From NCBI RefSeq assembly GCF_000633635.1, contig NZ_AYPQ01000001.1, forward strand, positions 124,424-188,423: a DNA stretch of 64,000 nucleotides. Reading direction: 5' to 3'. Below, piece after piece: positions 63,012-64,000 of this stretch. Made by a program: the position numbers and the translations under genes. Position 1 is the stretch's first letter. Every line of letters starts with the position of its first letter. Under the pieces are notes generated by a model. It did no database searches and was not told where the DNA came from. It worked only from the letters and a program-made list of their open reading frames with translations. Origin of the DNA: Enterococcus crotali. Its GTDB lineage: Bacteria > Bacillota > Bacilli > Lactobacillales > Enterococcaceae.

Positions 63012-63950
63012 ATGGTAAAACGAGTTGTAGTTGCTCTTGGCGGAAATGCGCTAGGTGACAATTTAACAGAACAAATGACTGCTGTGAAAGACACTTCCAA
63101 AGCTATTGCAGATTTGATCGAGGCAGGATATGAAGTTATCTTGTCTCATGGAAATGGACCGCAAGTGGGTATGATCCAATTGGCGATGGAAGAACTTTCA
63201 TTAAGTGATCCAAATAAATATCCAACGATTCCGCTATCAGTATGTGTGGCGATGAGTCAAAGTTATATTGGCTATGATTTACAAAATGCTTTACGAGAAG
63301 AGCTACTGGGCCGTAATTTAGAGCAAGCAGTAGGAACTGTGATTACACAAGTGGCAGTTGATCCAAAAGACCCAGCATTTGACCGTCCAGCAAAACCGAT
63401 CGGTCGTTTTATGACCAAAGGAGAAGCCGATGTACTTGTGAAAGAAAAACAAATAACAGTGGTTGAAGATTCTGGTCGCGGTTATCGTCAAGTTGTGGCA
63501 TCACCAAAGCCTAAAGAAATTATTGAAATTCAAACGATCTCCTCGTTAATCGAAGCAGGCCAAACTGTGATTGCCTGTGGCGGAGGCGGAATTCCAGTCA
63601 TTAAAGAAGGAAATCATCTAAGCGGAGCTGCAGCAGTAATTGATAAAGATTTCTGTAGCGAGTTGTTAGCTGAACTGGTTGATGCGGATTTATTGATCAT
63701 TTTGACAGCGGTGGAAAAAGTCTGTGTAGATTTTGGCAAACCAACGCAAAAAGAATTAAGCCATGTTTCAACAAGTGAAATGAAAAAACATGCAGCAGAC
63801 GGACAATTTGCACCAGGTTCAATGTTGCCAAAAGTCGAAGCAGCCATCCAATTTGCTGAATCAAAACCGGGACGCAAAACATTGATTACCTTATTAGAAA
63901 AAGCAAAAGACGGAATTGTTGGTAAAACTGGTACGATCATTGAACAATAA
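63012..63950 (+). CDS. arcC: Carbamate kinase
   Basis: A 312-residue enzyme transferring phosphate from carbamoyl phosphate to ADP. It begins RVVVALGGNALGDN, contains SHGNGPQVGMIQLAMEE (about 46), ACGGGGIPVI (about 192) and the GSMLPKVEAAIQF segment near 270. The ribosome site is gaggtg. Placed after ygeW it recovers ATP from the carbamoyl phosphate released in purine breakdown; it is a copy in a purine context and not in an arginine deiminase operon. Confidence 0.95.
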   Translation: MVKRVVVALGGNALGDNLTEQMTAVKDTSKAIADLIEAGYEVILSHGNGPQVGMIQLAMEELSLSDPNKYPTIPLSVCVAMSQSYIGYDLQNALREELLGRNLEQAVGTVITQVAVDPKDPAFDRPAKPIGRFMTKGEADVLVKEKQITVVEDSGRGYRQVVASPKPKEIIEIQTISSLIEAGQTVIACGGGGIPVIKEGNHLSGAAAVIDKDFCSELLAELVDADLLIILTAVEKVCVDFGKPTQKELSHVSTSEMKKHAADGQFAPGSMLPKVEAAIQFAESKPGRKTLITLLEKAKDGIVGKTGTIIEQ

Positions 63951-63979
63951 AATAAATAAGCAAGAGAAGGAGTGAGTCG

Positions 63980-64000
63980 ATGACAAACAAAATGGTCAAC
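63980..64000 (+). CDS. Start of the next operon gene, cut by window edge
   Basis: ATG 63980 follows aaggagtga by 6 bp and reads MTNKMVN before the window ends. By analogy with E. faecalis and clostridial clusters it may be a permease or a molybdenum-hydroxylase component, but seven residues do not allow identification. Confidence 0.5.

Overview
The window is low-GC Gram-positive chromosome and almost certainly comes from an Enterococcus related to but distinct from E. faecalis. The reasons are gene content and order: a WxL-type surface-protein locus, secG-esterase-rnr-smpB, an F1Fo ATP synthase operon followed by a DUF1146 gene, murA and an epuA-like gene, murT/gatD, and a purine-catabolic ssnA-ygfK-hydA-dpaL-ygeY-ygeW-arcC operon. 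I saw no rRNA or tRNA genes, no prophage and no intact insertion sequence.

Layout. 1-2.1 kb: tail of a WxL-type cluster (DUF916/DUF3324 protein, membrane protein, signal peptidase I homologue without its catalytic Ser and Lys). 2.3-5.4 kb: HAD phosphatase, membrane protein, TipAS-type MerR regulator with a 19-bp-spacer promoter, DUF1827-like protein. 5.4-10.5 kb: ABC exporter with one ATPase and two permeases, divergent from a DesK/NarL two-component system, as in LnrLMN/LnrJK. 10.7-13.6 kb: GtrA protein, then pncB and nadE (NAD salvage). 13.6-14.1 kb: a small CRISPR array with type I-C-like repeats and no cas genes in view. 14.2-18.7 kb: two P-type ATPases, the second an SPC-motif (P1B-4) pump behind a Fur-like box. 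18.8-23.5 kb: YjdI/YjdJ pair, secG, esterase, rnr, smpB. 23.7-30.6 kb: atpBEFHAGDC with long structured spacers at atpE-atpF and atpG-atpD. 30.8-35.4 kb: DUF1146 gene, murA, epuA-like gene, 3D-domain protein, orphan sorbitol-IIA-like protein, AI-2E-type transporter. 35.5-36.6 kb (minus): azoreductase and a Cys-less rhodanese. 36.8-41.4 kb: beta-glucoside regulon with two RAT antiterminator/terminator pairs, licT, bglP, bglA. 41.5-49.7 kb: guanylate-kinase-like gene, TetR regulator, adaptor-ATPase-MacB-like efflux system, VOC protein, serine hydrolase, manA. 49.7-52.6 kb (minus): gatD, murT and a YheO/DauR-like regulator. 53.0-64 kb: purine/urate-type catabolic operon running off the right edge.

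How the genes fit together. The last operon encodes an aminohydrolase, an FAD/Fe-S oxidoreductase, a hydantoinase-type hydrolase, a diaminopropionate ammonia-lyase, an M20 hydrolase, a carbamoyltransferase and carbamate kinase, which together would degrade purine-derived compounds and recover ATP from carbamoyl phosphate. Two cre-like sites and a divergent PAS-HTH regulator precede it.

Six conserved genes in the right half (licT, guanylate kinase-like, tetR, murT, ygeY, ygeW) each lack exactly one base, usually in a short homopolymer. I read these mainly as probable sequence errors and give repaired readings. The less expected items are the CRISPR array, three proteins that kept their fold but lost catalytic residues, a dispersed hairpin family, and large inverted-repeat structures between operon genes.
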